Shown here: positions 24,531 to 35,255 of the stretch, one piece after another
Numbering within the stretch: position 1 is the stretch's first letter
How the letters are laid out: every line of letters starts with the position of its first letter
Origin: Hofstenia miamia
Taxonomy: Eukaryota; Xenacoelomorpha; Acoela
DNA: 64,000 nucleotides
Direction: 5' to 3'
NCBI GenBank assembly: GCA_004352715.1
Contig: SCFE01000029.1
Span: 2,261,343 to 2,325,342, forward strand
Translations under genes and position numbers: made by a program
Notes under the pieces: model-generated
What the model was told of the DNA's origin: nothing
Seen by the model: the letters and a program-made list of their open reading frames with translations, nothing else
Databases searched by the model: none

Positions 24531-25699
24531 CTTAAGATAATAATTTGCCAGGGTGTATTATTGGCTTGAGTGAAGGATCTTTTTTTGATGTGAAGTGTCT
24601 ATTCAGGTTAAGGGAGATATTATTGATGATATGAAATAAAATCTTCATGATTCCTGATCATTATGATTTTTCTTTACATGTCATTTTTAGTAAAATGTTA
24701 GATACAGGTTTCATTGATTTTTGCGTTACTTAATAAAAAATTATGTAGCTACTGATGCTGGTAAGAAATTCGCCTTTTTCAGGAATCTCCAATATTTGCT
24801 TTAGCCTACATCACAAAACCAGAATTTTTGCATGTACATGCAGATGTTTTAAGTTTTCATGCAGTTTTTATAAAGGCAGATTAGCATCTCCGACAATTCT
24901 TCACTAAATCTAGCATTTGCCATTTAGGGCTATCGCCATTTCGAAGTAGATCTATGAACAAAGAAACCAAAATAGTATCTCGCACTATAAAAAAATCATC
25001 GACATGTCAAAATAGTGATACGTTTTCCTTACTTACTCCTTCTAAGTGTAAAATTTGTCATTGTTTCACGACATCGAGGTGCTGCCATGCACAAACTATT
25101 AAAATTTAATTAAAATATCGTTGTCTTTTACATTAAAACAAAGTGCAGTTTTTTAGAAATATAAGAAGGAAAATTGCAATAATTCCTGATATTGAATTGT
25201 AATTTTTAGTCAATTCATTTATGAACTGGTTTGTCTATATAGTAAATGAATAGTCTAAAACTTTAACTCTCGAATTAACTAAGTTAGTATTTCATACAAG
25301 TGTTCAATCATAAAAGTCTATGAATATGCCCAAATGTGCTACTAGCTACCACTGTAAGCAAATACAATTCGTCATTATCTTACATGGTCGTAGGATCAAA
25401 GCATAATAATAAGATATGAGGTTAATCAAGTGATCCTTTGCCTAATAAATTTTGCTACATTGATTCTATAGAATTAAATTTTAATGGACTCATTGAGGGA
25501 ACTGAAAACCTAAGTGCATATGAAATCCAACATTTAACGAGCGTTAATCAAATACTTAATCGAAAATATTTGCACATAGGTTGTGAAAAGCATTAAAATG
25601 TTCTACTTACGTTCAATTTTACTTATCTTAAACCAATAGTGAAAGACGAATAAAATTAAGTGCATAAGGCTAATTATATTGAAGACTTGAAGAATTGTT

Positions 25700-26392
25700 A
25701 TGAATATATTTCTCCGTTATCTTATGTGCTTCTTTATTCTACAAATCCATGCAATTGCAATCGTGAAAATAGTCAATGCTGAGTGTGAGTGTGAAAATAA
25801 ATGGATACATGGAGAATGTGAGCTTTATAGAATCAACATAAATATGGGATGTGGAGATGGTATAAGAAACTCTTTTAGAAACGGGAATTGTTGTAAAATA
25901 ATTGGTAAAACCACAAAATGCGTAAAGCCATGTGTCGGAAGTTCTCCCAAAAAGTTGCTCTATTTACATTCAACCATTCCAACACTCGGAAAAAATAGCC
26001 CAAATAAATCATGTGTATACAATTTTTCTGGTTGGAGCAAATGCAGCTTATCCAAAAACAACGCATCATTTATGTTCAAACAAGGTAAACTAATTCTAGA
26101 GTTGTCTCTAGATACATGCTCATTAACGAAAGTCATAAATAAAAGTTGTAATGTCGATGTTGTAAAACAAGCATCTATTCCAGAAGTTGACATACCTCGG
26201 CAGAAGCCTAAGTGTAAATACACTTGGAAAAACGCTCACTGCGGCAATTGTCAAGCTATGAAAAACGGAAAGGAACTCAAATATTGTTATAAAACAATCA
26301 AATATCCTTTACAAACGAGAAATTGCACTGCAAAAAAATCTGTAAAACGACCCTGTGAATTTAAACTTAAAGATGCTTATCGTGTGCATTAA
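25700..26392 (+). CDS. Pleiotrophin/midkine-like secreted protein (copy 2)
   Basis: Its 230-residue translation is identical to that of the ORF at 19752-20444: same signal peptide, one N-type and two C-type PTN/MK modules, same flanks for kilobases on both sides. If the duplication is an assembly error, there is only one gene and this copy, which continues into unique downstream sequence, is the better placed one. If the duplication is real, it is a very recent tandem paralogue, because not even synonymous differences have accumulated. Confidence 0.8.
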   Translation: MNIFLRYLMCFFILQIHAIAIVKIVNAECECENKWIHGECELYRININMGCGDGIRNSFRNGNCCKIIGKTTKCVKPCVGSSPKKLLYLHSTIPTLGKNSPNKSCVYNFSGWSKCSLSKNNASFMFKQGKLILELSLDTCSLTKVINKSCNVDVVKQASIPEVDIPRQKPKCKYTWKNAHCGNCQAMKNGKELKYCYKTIKYPLQTRNCTAKKSVKRPCEFKLKDAYRVH

Positions 26393-26957
26393 CATTGGGA
26401 AAAATGTAAGTGAAGTTTATCAATAATAATAATATTAATATGGAAGTTTGAGAAATATACTTTAGCATTAGCAGTAGTTGTTTTGTTTTTCTTTAGCATA
26501 GCATTAATTGATGATACTTAGAAAATGCTTAGATGCCAACAAAAATTGCACCTCATTGTACATCAACAAAACCTATACGTTTGGCCTACTGTCATCTAAG
26601 CATTTGACATTTTAGACGAATACTAATATAAAATGAACTTAGCTTGGTAAGCAGTGCACAATATTAGTTGAATCAACAGTTTTGAGACTTTTGATAGTTT
26701 TCTGACTATAATACAAATTATAAAACTTAATTCTTAATAATTGTGATCGTATTATTTGTGAGAGATTGCTTTGAAATTGTTTATTTGAAAAACGGATGTT
26801 CTTTAGAAGTAAGAGTTTTCGTGGTATCTCTACATAAAATGATGCGGCTAAGGCTAGTTGTTGCTCACATAGTTCTGATTATCAAAATGAAAATAATTTT
26901 AACATTTCTTGAAGCATCGGAATTTTCAAATAACATTAGCTAAGTTTTTATAGTAAA

Positions 26958-27900
26958 TTACATTCGAGCAGGTTCACCAATAAATGTAGGTATAGGCATT
27001 GACCAAGATTCTTTAATTTGCATCCAATCTGCACCTGCAAACTATAAAAAATCTTATCAGCATTCAATTCGCATCTCCTGATTTTTTAATTTAATATCCG
27101 CTTGTGAAGAAGTTCTTCAAGCATCCTAAAAATCCTGAACATTTAAAGTTATATATAATGCACACAGCATATATAAGAAAAAATTGTAAATTCACAAGGA
27201 AATCCGAAATTTTCCCCATGAAATCCACATCCGCAATACCATTTTTGGATCCCCATTTGCACTGATGTGGACAATCCTCGAACTCACATTGATTTATCCA
27301 ATCCATGCCCATCCTTGGTCTAGAGTAGGACTGTATTTTTTATACCTGTACCCACACATAGGATTAGTGAAAAATCTAAGGTGGATATTTCGAAGGCACC
27401 GTCTTGGTGCTCCAATTATCTGTTTATTCTCAGCAACTTCAAGATAGGGCCTACTGTCATAGTAGCCCTGTAAAAAGTTTTGCTGTCTTCTGGCTTCCAC
27501 AGATTCTCAAATCCAGCAAAATTATCACGATCACTGCCAGCCCTGATGTTGACAGCAAGTTCAGCTCGAAGTTCACCCATTGAAAACGACAATGCATATT
27601 GATGTGTCAATCTAAATTTGTAATTTCACAAAAAAAATATTTCTGTAATATACCTCTGCAATCTTCGAAGTTCACTTGCTTTTCTATTGGTGTGTTAAAG
27701 TGTTTTACGCAAGATCTCTTCATTTAGAAAGTAAGAAAACGATTCCAGTTCAGATGAAGGATTTGTCAAGCAGTCTAGATTGTATTAATATATTGCGTCG
27801 TCTTCGTTTTAAACGGATAACTATGGTAGAGTACACCAGATTCTGCTGTATATCCTACTTCGCAGGAATTCTTTTAACATCTGATGCTTTCCTATAAAAT
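26958..27900 (-). other. Exon-like segments of an unidentified gene, weakly GT10-like
   Basis: On the minus strand, a last-exon candidate (27034-26958) has an acceptor TTTGCAG|G and reads ADWMQIKESWSMPIPTFIGE, then PARM and a stop. Upstream, 27345-27195 reads GMDWINQCEFEDCPHQCKW then IADVDFMGKISDF. Farther upstream, 27605-27460 reads YALSFSMGELRAELAVNIRA then NLWKPEDSKTFYRA. Possible short intron: GTATAT...TTTAG, 42 bp, at 27654-27613. The CEFEDCPxxC...IADVD pattern recalls the Cys-rich N-terminal segment of GT10 fucosyltransferases, but no donor-binding motif was found. Some joins need a 26-bp 'intron', too short to splice, so a pseudogene is equally likely. Confidence 0.3.
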
Positions 27901-28285
27901 TAATAAATGTTCATGGCTCACAAACCACCTCTTAATTTTGCTCATCAAGTTCATATATTCAAATACTTCGGCACAAGAGAAATTATAACTCTAATGTACA
28001 TACGTACATGGCAGCATATTCAAAAATATATTTGCCAATATCCCATATGTCTAAATTCTCTAATATGCTTTGAATAATTGATTGAAAATGTAGATAAAAA
28101 GTTTTGTATGTGGTATTGATAAGTTCGACGATTCTCTCAAATCAGGATCACAATGAATTATCTTCTTCTATGAATGATTTTATTGATCATTTTGCGTCTA
28201 CATCTGTACATAGATTAAAATTCTCCTCAAATGCACAATTTATGTTAAAAACAATTATTTAGCCTATTTAATTGAAATAAATATA

Positions 28286-29910
28286 CAGGCAATTCCACCT
28301 AAGTCGGATCGACTCGGACCAACGAAAATAATCCGATTTACAAGAAATCCGACATAATTTTAGGGGACTTGGCTTGTACTAGTTCTGCGAAAACCGAGAT
28401 TTACGATAGCGTAACTTTTGTGCAAGCAATCTGATGGTTGTTATGTAAGAAGTTGTTTTGAAAATATTGAAAATGAACTCTGATGGAAGAAAAAATTAAT
28501 CATGCATTCTTATGTCTTACAGTATTTTTCTTTCAATACCCGAATTAAACAATACTAAACTAAACTTTACTTACGGTGCCATCAATCAATTCGTTCTATT
28601 TTTGATTACATATTTGTCATATGATAGATGCATACAACAACTTGAACTACAACAGAAACGTATTGTTAACATCTTTAATTTATTATAACATTCTTTATAG
28701 GGGTTTCCTACTATATCAACTGACCGATTTCGGAATACTATAGCTCTGTGAGTTTTAATTTTATTGATTAATGTTATATATGAAAATGTACACAATTACT
28801 AGCTCCATGTGAAAATATTTTTTATTTTTTGGATGTATCCATTCTCATTCCAGCGCATCGTGCAACAGAAATTGTCGCTTTTAACACTTCTTTTATAATC
28901 AATTATTATAAAATAGATCTATAGCTCCATGACTTTTAATGCTATAGATACAGTTTAAATAGCTAATCAATAGCTCCATGTGCCAATCTTCTTTGATTTT
29001 CGATTTGATCAATAGTTTTCTTGTTAACTGCCAACAATGTAACGATCGATTTTTACGAACTTAAAGAGTTTTTCAAGGACAATTAATGCAATGCATTAAT
29101 ACATTACAGAGGTCATAAGCAGTCTCTTTAAGTGAAATTGACAGAAATAATTCGATTCAATACAGACAAATATCTAATATTTTGACCAATATTATTATAA
29201 TTTCTAGGGACATTTTTTAATGTTTTAACCAATTCTATTGTCAACACATAGGATTATTTTAGTTAAAATTCGAAAGTTAAATCTTTCCCATGTTTTAGTG
29301 ATATACATTATAACGTTTTCTAGTGTTACTATATTTACGAATTTTACAATAATTTTTTGTATTCCTTTATTTCACACACCTAATATATTAAAATCATCAT
29401 CTAAATACTTGAAAGAGAGAACCCCATTATTGTTTTTGTATTCCTTTATTTCACACATCACATAAATCAAGGATTTGTCATTTTAACATCTCCTAATTTT
29501 ACTTGAAGGATTACCGTTCAACTTATTTAAAATATCACCCATTGGCGGCACCGCACATAAACATATCTATGTTGACCTCTACATGAACTGTTTGTAGGTC
29601 AATACCATGGAGCTATGTATAGTAGCTTTATGGCCAATACCATTAGCGGCGCTGTAGCATTTCAATATTTGTACTATGCGATAGAAAATATTTACGCTAT
29701 GCTTGAATCACGTGCAAGACAATTTCCATCCGTCCGACATGTGAATGAAATTTTCAATCTTAACTTTATAACCTGCACGTAGATTTCAGTCTGATTTAGA
29801 ATTTATCCGACTTAAAAATAATTTTTTGTGTTTGTATTGGAGTTTTTCTGTTCTTTATTAATAATAAGAAAATCCGACTTAGTCACATCCGATTTAGGCC
29901 GGGTTGCCTG
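28286..29910. mobile_element. Pogo/Tigger-like DNA transposon, non-autonomous
   Basis: Flanked by TA on both sides (28284-28285, 29911-29912). The terminal inverted repeats are CAGGCAATTCCACCTAAGTC and, reverse complemented, CAGGCAACCCGGCCTAAATC, both continuing GGAT. Further CCGAC/ATCCG motifs occur subterminally on both sides. CAGGC ends with TA duplication are characteristic of pogo/Tigger elements within Tc1/mariner. The 1.6 kb interior has no transposase frame, but holds several copies of ATAGCTCCATG in both orientations (near 28798, 28921, 28971 and 29605), perhaps binding-site-like repeats. Probably a deletion derivative. Confidence 0.8.
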
Positions 29911-30391
29911 TAATTAGAAAATATTTCTGAATCAAGATGAAAATATATATATTTCACTAAATTTATATACTGGAAAAATGAATTCGGCCACCCATGATTT
30001 GTCATAAATATTTCCAAGAAATTGATTCTAAGAATGTCATAGGTAATTTTTAATTAGATTTGATGTTGCAGAAAGAGCAATTCATCAATGTTGAGACATA
30101 ATGGTCACTGTTATTAGAAATTAGAAATTAGAAATTAGAAATTATCTTTATTTCAGAATGAAACACATCAAACTGACTAAATTTACAATAAAATTCACTT
30201 CACTTGAAGAGGTATTTGTGGCATTTCACGGACGTGATAGCTCTGGTGTTGTATTCCTTTCGTGTCGGTGTTTTTGGTAAGGGTTGGAGACTTGGGAAGT
30301 AGATAATGCAAATAGGAAGCGGAGAAAATTTCTAGATTGATGATTTCGTAACGTGTGAATATGGTAGACAGTGGAGGTTACAGCGAGAATG

Positions 30392-32908
30392 CTAGTATTT
30401 CTTGAAGAATCTGTTTGGAAAAATAAATGTAAATCTCCTATCAATATCTCTTTCAGGGGCTGGTAAACGTTCCCGAAGATTTGTAGAGGCATAGTCACTT
30501 CTTCCAGGTACTAGATCTGATAGTAAATGGTCCTCATAGTACATTCTCTTCAACAGTTTTTCATCTGACTTTCTCACAATTGTTTCAATAGATTCAAATT
30601 TATCCGTATATCCCAGTCGCATTGCCTTCCTCTGTAGTTTGTCTATAAGTTGCTGTAATGACTTCCTGCATCCTCCCCATACTGAAACCGAATAGGTTAT
30701 GTTTGGCAATATCAACGCAGTGTAAAGTATCTTGAGCTCGCGTAAGGAGTAACCTTGTGCCTTTAACTTATTTAGAAGGAACATTTTGCTTCTGCATTTT
30801 CGTAGAAGCCTTGAAACATGTTCTTCAAATGACAAGGCATTATCAATGTACACTCCAAGGATTTTAATGGCTCGAAAGAGTTTGCCAGATGGATATTGTG
30901 TAGTAGTCAAAGGAGAGCTACCCTTAGAAAAAATCATTTCAACCGTTTTTTCTTTGTTCATCGATAGGTTGTTGTTATTACACCAGTCTTTCACAGCGCA
31001 AAGCACTTCTTGGGCCCTGTCTTGACCACGCGTTCCACCCAGTAGGATTGTAGCATCATCTGCGTATTTTACTAAAGATACATCATCTCCGTTCAAAACA
31101 AGATCATCATATAAGTTGAATAAGATTGGCCCCAGAATAGAGCCTTGGGGTATACCAGCGTTTGTGCTGAGAAGTCGCGAATTTCGCCCATTGAAGTCAA
31201 CAAATTGTGTCCTGTCTAGAAGGAAGTCGCAAACTAGATTGACAACATACGGCGAGATATTCAGTTTGCGAAGAGAGTTAACCATCTGATCGCGCGGCAC
31301 TCGGTCAAACGCTTTACTGAGATCAATTGCAATTACCCTGACGTAATCATACGATTTAATCATATCCTTTGCTTTATTGATTATGCGCAAGAGAGCCATT
31401 TCTGTCGTTGACGACTTTCTGAAACCGAATTGATTCCGCTTCAGTCTGGCATTGTAGGCTTTGGAGATGAACTTGTCATATATCATTCTCTCTAAGTGCC
31501 TCGACAGGATTGGCGTTACAGATACAGGTCTCAGGTCGGTAACAGACTTCACTTTTGCGCGTTTCGGAATAGGAACGATTCTGGATACTTTGAATGAATT
31601 CGGAAAACACCCTCTTACCAAACACAAATTGTAAATGTGACACAAAGGCTCAGCTAAGTTGTGAGCATTCTGTCGAATGAGCCAATATGGAATCTGATCG
31701 ATTCCTGCTGCAGTTTTCTTTATTCTCCGTAAGCTGTGGTAAACTTCATGAATTGTAAAATCAGGAGGAATACTGTCATCTACGTAATCACGGACAGGTG
31801 CAGTATATGTATCAATATGGGAAACTTGTGCGTAATGTTTGTTAATTTCGTCAACGTCCAATGCCACATTCACGTGAGAGGAGTCACATGGTGAGACCGC
31901 CTTCCACCATTGTTTTGATCCCACTTTATGTTTCGTTTTGGCAATATTATCAAGCATGGTTTTCCTGATTCTTCGAGATAGAGCATTAGCCTCATTCTTG
32001 CGGTTCCGAACTTCAAGGAAATATTTCCTCTTCAACATAAGTTTGACCAGCGGCGTCACGTGGGGTGGGTCTTTTTCAGAGACCTTGACCTTCTTGACGG
32101 GACAGTAGGCGTTGAAAAGTTCGAGCATACGTTGGGTCAGAATTTCCAGCATTCTGTCAGGATCATTTATTTGAAGGATATCAAGAAAGTTTGTTCTGTC
32201 CATAGCAATGTGCAATGCTCTGACATCTTGGGGTCGAATATTACGAACAAAAGCAATCTTGCGCTGCGTCCTAGAACGATTCTTAGCCTTTATGATAATG
32301 GCGCTGTGATCAGAGGGAACAGTAGTTCTTTTAGAGTACGCTGGGTGGTAATCTCTCCCAGCAGTTGAGAGAATAAAATCGAGCTGATTACGTCCGCATG
32401 TGCTCCCAATATGCAGGTGTTCCATTGGTAATGCGTCGAGTATTTTGGTTGGGTTAAAATCGTTGAAGTCACCGCATATTGTGAAGTGTGCAGTTGGGTA
32501 CTGCCATTGAAGTTCTTCTACAGAACTGATAAAATACTCCTGGTAATGCTCCTGACGTTGGCAACAGGGAGGATAATAGAAGACACAAAATATGTGTTGC
32601 GACTCAACAGAAGTAAATAGCAACCACAAAGCTTCAAAACTCGTGGTAAGTGTTGGAAAAAGTTGAGACACATTATGCGTAGTTTTATAATAGGCGCAAA
32701 CACCTCCTCCAGACTTTTTATTGGAATTATGGGAAGATCTGTCGTGGCGAAGAATAGAATACCCGGATATGGCGACAATATTATCTTGAACATCGCAGTT
32801 GAGCCAGGTCTCTGTAATCAAACAAATGTCAATGTTCTCATAAGCCAGCTCCGAAGATAGCAAAAGCGCAGCATTTTTCTTCTTTATGGATCGAGTGTTA
32901 AACAACAT
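30392..32908 (-). CDS. LINE ORF2: APE endonuclease and reverse transcriptase
   Basis: 838 residues. The endonuclease is at about 1-205: NTRSIKK (4-10), ITETWLN (31-37) with the catalytic Glu, CGDFND (145-150) and SDHSA (199-203). The reverse transcriptase is at about 395-690: AAGIDQIPYW, DLRPVSVTP (458-466), QFGFRKSST, AIDLSKAFDRVP with the first catalytic Asp, GIPQGSILGPILFNLY (585-600) and KYADDATIL with the YADD box at 615-618. No RNase H follows. The protein nicks the target and primes cDNA synthesis there. It starts 21 nt after ORF1, so translation probably depends on re-initiation or readthrough. No internal stop or frameshift is present; catalytic residues are conserved. Confidence 0.92.
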   Translation of the reverse strand: MLFNTRSIKKKNAALLLSSELAYENIDICLITETWLNCDVQDNIVAISGYSILRHDRSSHNSNKKSGGGVCAYYKTTHNVSQLFPTLTTSFEALWLLFTSVESQHIFCVFYYPPCCQRQEHYQEYFISSVEELQWQYPTAHFTICGDFNDFNPTKILDALPMEHLHIGSTCGRNQLDFILSTAGRDYHPAYSKRTTVPSDHSAIIIKAKNRSRTQRKIAFVRNIRPQDVRALHIAMDRTNFLDILQINDPDRMLEILTQRMLELFNAYCPVKKVKVSEKDPPHVTPLVKLMLKRKYFLEVRNRKNEANALSRRIRKTMLDNIAKTKHKVGSKQWWKAVSPCDSSHVNVALDVDEINKHYAQVSHIDTYTAPVRDYVDDSIPPDFTIHEVYHSLRRIKKTAAGIDQIPYWLIRQNAHNLAEPLCHIYNLCLVRGCFPNSFKVSRIVPIPKRAKVKSVTDLRPVSVTPILSRHLERMIYDKFISKAYNARLKRNQFGFRKSSTTEMALLRIINKAKDMIKSYDYVRVIAIDLSKAFDRVPRDQMVNSLRKLNISPYVVNLVCDFLLDRTQFVDFNGRNSRLLSTNAGIPQGSILGPILFNLYDDLVLNGDDVSLVKYADDATILLGGTRGQDRAQEVLCAVKDWCNNNNLSMNKEKTVEMIFSKGSSPLTTTQYPSGKLFRAIKILGVYIDNALSFEEHVSRLLRKCRSKMFLLNKLKAQGYSLRELKILYTALILPNITYSVSVWGGCRKSLQQLIDKLQRKAMRLGYTDKFESIETIVRKSDEKLLKRMYYEDHLLSDLVPGRSDYASTNLRERLPAPERDIDRRFTFIFPNRFFKKY

Positions 32909-32929
32909 TACGTTGGGTTGAGTCTGTAG

Positions 32930-33805
32930 TCACATTTGCTCCCATATTTTCGCTCTGATGTTGTAGACCTCTATTTTGAAATTTCTGATGCGGATGTTTC
33001 TTCTATCAATACCTTCTGAGTTAATCAACTCCCACCGTTGTTTAAGACAATTCTTCTCCTTCTCGATTTGATCCGGTGAAAGGTCCGGTCCGATAGATGG
33101 GCGGAAATTATTGAAGGATTTCAGTTTGTAAAGAGAGGCCAAAAGTTTCCGTTTATTCCATACACTATCTAGTTTTACGAGGAGTGGACGTGTATAACCC
33201 TTTTTTTGTTGACCCAAGCGACGGATGTCCGTGACCGTGCAGTCCACATCCATGTGAGTAATCAATTCTTCCACTTGCTTCTTGTCAGACACCAATTGTT
33301 CAAATGCCTTACCTGTTGGTTCGGGGATACCACGAATCCGGACGGAGCATTCATCAGCAGTGCGCACCTTTTGGGCCACTGGTGCGGTATTGGAAAGTGA
33401 CTTCCAATTGAGAGAGGCAACTTCATCAATTTTCTTTTCAATTGCGGCATTTTGCAGGTTGGTTTCCATAGCCTCACGTACAGTCTTTGATACATTGTCG
33501 ACGATATCCTGTTTGAATTTCACTTTGTCAATTTCAGAGAATACAGTTTTCCGTGGAGCTTTCAGGCAGTTTTCACAGATAAATAGTAGGGAAGGAATGT
33601 CTTTAATCATCATAAATACATTGTTGTCGATGTTCGCACATGGAGCATGTATCCAACCTTGACACCTTTCGCAGCAAACCCAGTTGAGCTCTGCATCCCC
33701 GTGTTCCTTGCAGATGCTGCACGTGCCGTTATCTGAGGCTGATTGAGAAATAAAATCACCATTTTCATCAATTCCAATAATTTCTTTTTTCTTTTTTGTT
33801 TTCAT
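32930..33805 (-). CDS. LINE ORF1: PHD-finger nucleic-acid-binding protein
   Basis: 291 residues. A PHD-type zinc finger spans about 28-82, with CSICKEHG, WVCCERCQGWIHAPC and LFICENCL giving the C4HC3 ligand order. A middle helical region (about 90-145) could form a coiled coil. A C-terminal part contains RIRGIPEP (154-161), LVSDKKQVEELITHMD, RRLGQQKKGYTRPLLVKLDS (198-217) and WELINSEGIDRRNIRIRNF, the RRM-like/C-terminal fold seen in many LINE ORF1 proteins. Such proteins coat the LINE RNA; the PHD finger may tether it to chromatin (inference). Short Lys-rich N-terminus follows the first Met; start chosen as the first ATG. Confidence 0.85.
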   Translation of the reverse strand: MKTKKKKEIIGIDENGDFISQSASDNGTCSICKEHGDAELNWVCCERCQGWIHAPCANIDNNVFMMIKDIPSLLFICENCLKAPRKTVFSEIDKVKFKQDIVDNVSKTVREAMETNLQNAAIEKKIDEVASLNWKSLSNTAPVAQKVRTADECSVRIRGIPEPTGKAFEQLVSDKKQVEELITHMDVDCTVTDIRRLGQQKKGYTRPLLVKLDSVWNKRKLLASLYKLKSFNNFRPSIGPDLSPDQIEKEKNCLKQRWELINSEGIDRRNIRIRNFKIEVYNIRAKIWEQM

Positions 33806-34089
33806 TATTAATATCTAGTGATCAGCAATGCGAATATATTCTTTTTTCTTTCAAAGTTAAATATGATTTTAAATATTAAGTTAAATATTTTCCAACCATA
33901 CAATTTCCAACGCTCAAGGAGAAATCCGACAATGCTTGTGGTTAGACAATTTTTTTGGAGAAGTGCATTTTCTACTTCAGACCAAATCAGAGAATCGGTA
34001 AATAATTTAATTGTTTGAGCTATTTTTAGTCTATTTATTTTGAAAATACCTAATAACAGGCTTTTTTCGCCATATATGATGCCTGGTTA

Positions 34090-35060
34090 AATACCTATTG
34101 CCATCCGCGAATTGATTATCTCCAAACGTGTAGAAGGGATGAGTAAATGTAATATATCCCAACTTGTAGAGCGACCTCGAAGTACTGTCGGGGATATCAT
34201 CAGACTTTTCACTGCTGAAAACATCATTGCCCCAAGCCAAAGTCCGGAAGACTAAATAAGACCTCCAAAACCTCCCAATCAGCTCTTATGTGCCTTTCAA
34301 AGCGAAATCCCAGAAGACTTCTGAGAAATTTCGCAAGGAATGGGCTGATGGTCACCTTGTGACAGCAAGAACTGTGCGAAATATCCTGAAGAAGTACTCA
34401 ATTGGGACTTTCGTGGCACCCAGAAAGACATTCTTAACCTTAAATCAAATATTACGCCGGGTGAGGTGGGCCAATTTAATGAAAGATAATTCATCTCAAC
34501 ATTGGTCTAATGTTGTATTTTCAAATGAGTCAAGATTTGAGCTATACTAATCAAAAATGTTGATAAAGAAACCAACTGGGCAGAAGTTCAGATTCTTGCC
34601 TAAACTTACTCGGGGACCATGAATTATGGTGGGAAATCTTTAATGGTATGGGGTGCAATATGGAAGTGTGCTTTTCGCAAGATTGTTCACATCACTGGTA
34701 TTCTCCGAAGCTCTCAATATGCTCGAATTCTAGAGAAGGAACTCCTTACAAGTGATAAAATATATCAGCAGGATGGTGATCCATTTCATACTTCAAAAGA
34801 AATGGAAAACTTCTTCCACAATAATAGGGTTGCTCTCCTTGCTGACTGACCTGGTCAATCTCCAAACCTTAACATTATCGAAATATGTGGAAAGAGGTCA
34901 AATATCGGATTTGACAACATACTCTTTACCCTGAAAACTAGCTGTGGAGCGCAATAAAGAAAGAATTTTATGCAATTTCCAACAGCTTTATAGAAAGACT
35001 TTTTGCTTCAATCCCTGTTCGCCCTGAAGCTGTTATTCGTTCAAAGGGACACCCTACAAA
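34090..35060 (+). pseudogene. Tc1-like transposase, decayed
   Basis: Frames read in order: helix-turn-helix KRVEGMSKCNISQLVERPRS then TVGDIIRLF (34120-34210); TARTVRNILKK (34360-34395); WSNVVFSNESRFELY (34500-34550); GKSLMVWGAI (34630-34660); YQQDGDPFHTSKEMENFF (34765-34820); and PGQSPNLNIIE (34855-34885). These are the DNA-binding and DDE blocks of Tc1 transposases. The FSDESRF motif reads FSNESRF, so the first catalytic Asp is Asn. There are several frameshifts and stops (after FELY, and after LLAD). The N-terminus is separated from its 5' terminal repeat by the LINE. Confidence 0.85.
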
Positions 35061-35255
35061 ATATTAGAAGAGAGAATTTATTGCTAAGTGCTTATATTGC
35101 GTCAATGATAAATTTATGTATCATATTTTGAATTTACTTTTTTGGATTTGCTCATTTGTTAATTTTTTGCAGTTGGCCGAATGCATTTTTTTAATACAAG
35201 TTTTCTAATTTTGATTAAAAATTAATAGGCAATTGTTATTCTACATATTTTATGG

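Larger units (their letters stand above)
23292..27461. repeat. 4.17 kb duplicated segment, copy 2
   Basis: Matches 17345-21513 with an offset of 5947, changing to 5948 after three single-base indels. It begins immediately after a lone n and, unlike copy 1, continues past 27461 into unique sequence. The most economical reading is that two overlapping contigs were placed side by side instead of being merged. Confidence 0.95.
30117..33830 (-). mobile_element. CR1-group LINE, apparently complete, two ORFs
   Basis: Minus-strand non-LTR retrotransposon with ORF1 (33805-32930), a 21-nt spacer, ORF2 (32908-30392) and a 3' end made of four copies of TAATTTC (plus strand 30117-30144) preceded by AATAAA. 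Microsatellite-like 3' tails in place of poly(A) are typical of CR1/L2-type LINEs. Both ORFs are open, so this looks like a young, possibly active copy. The 5' end and target duplication are not defined. Confidence 0.85.
29965..35194 (+). mobile_element. Tc1-like element interrupted by a LINE
   Basis: The left end near 29965 contains AAAAATGAATTCGGCC and the right end near 35194, reverse complemented, contains AAAAAATGCATTCGGCC, in the same relative position. Removing the LINE at about 30117-33830 leaves roughly 1.5 kb, the normal size of a Tc1 element with one transposase gene. The insertion therefore occurred into a resident Tc1 copy. Confidence 0.8.

Noticed and set aside
33282-33662. 126-codon plus-strand ORF inside the LINE ORF1
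   Set aside because: Antisense shadow of the well-supported PHD-finger ORF1; the same applies to 32060-32368 and 30786-31025.
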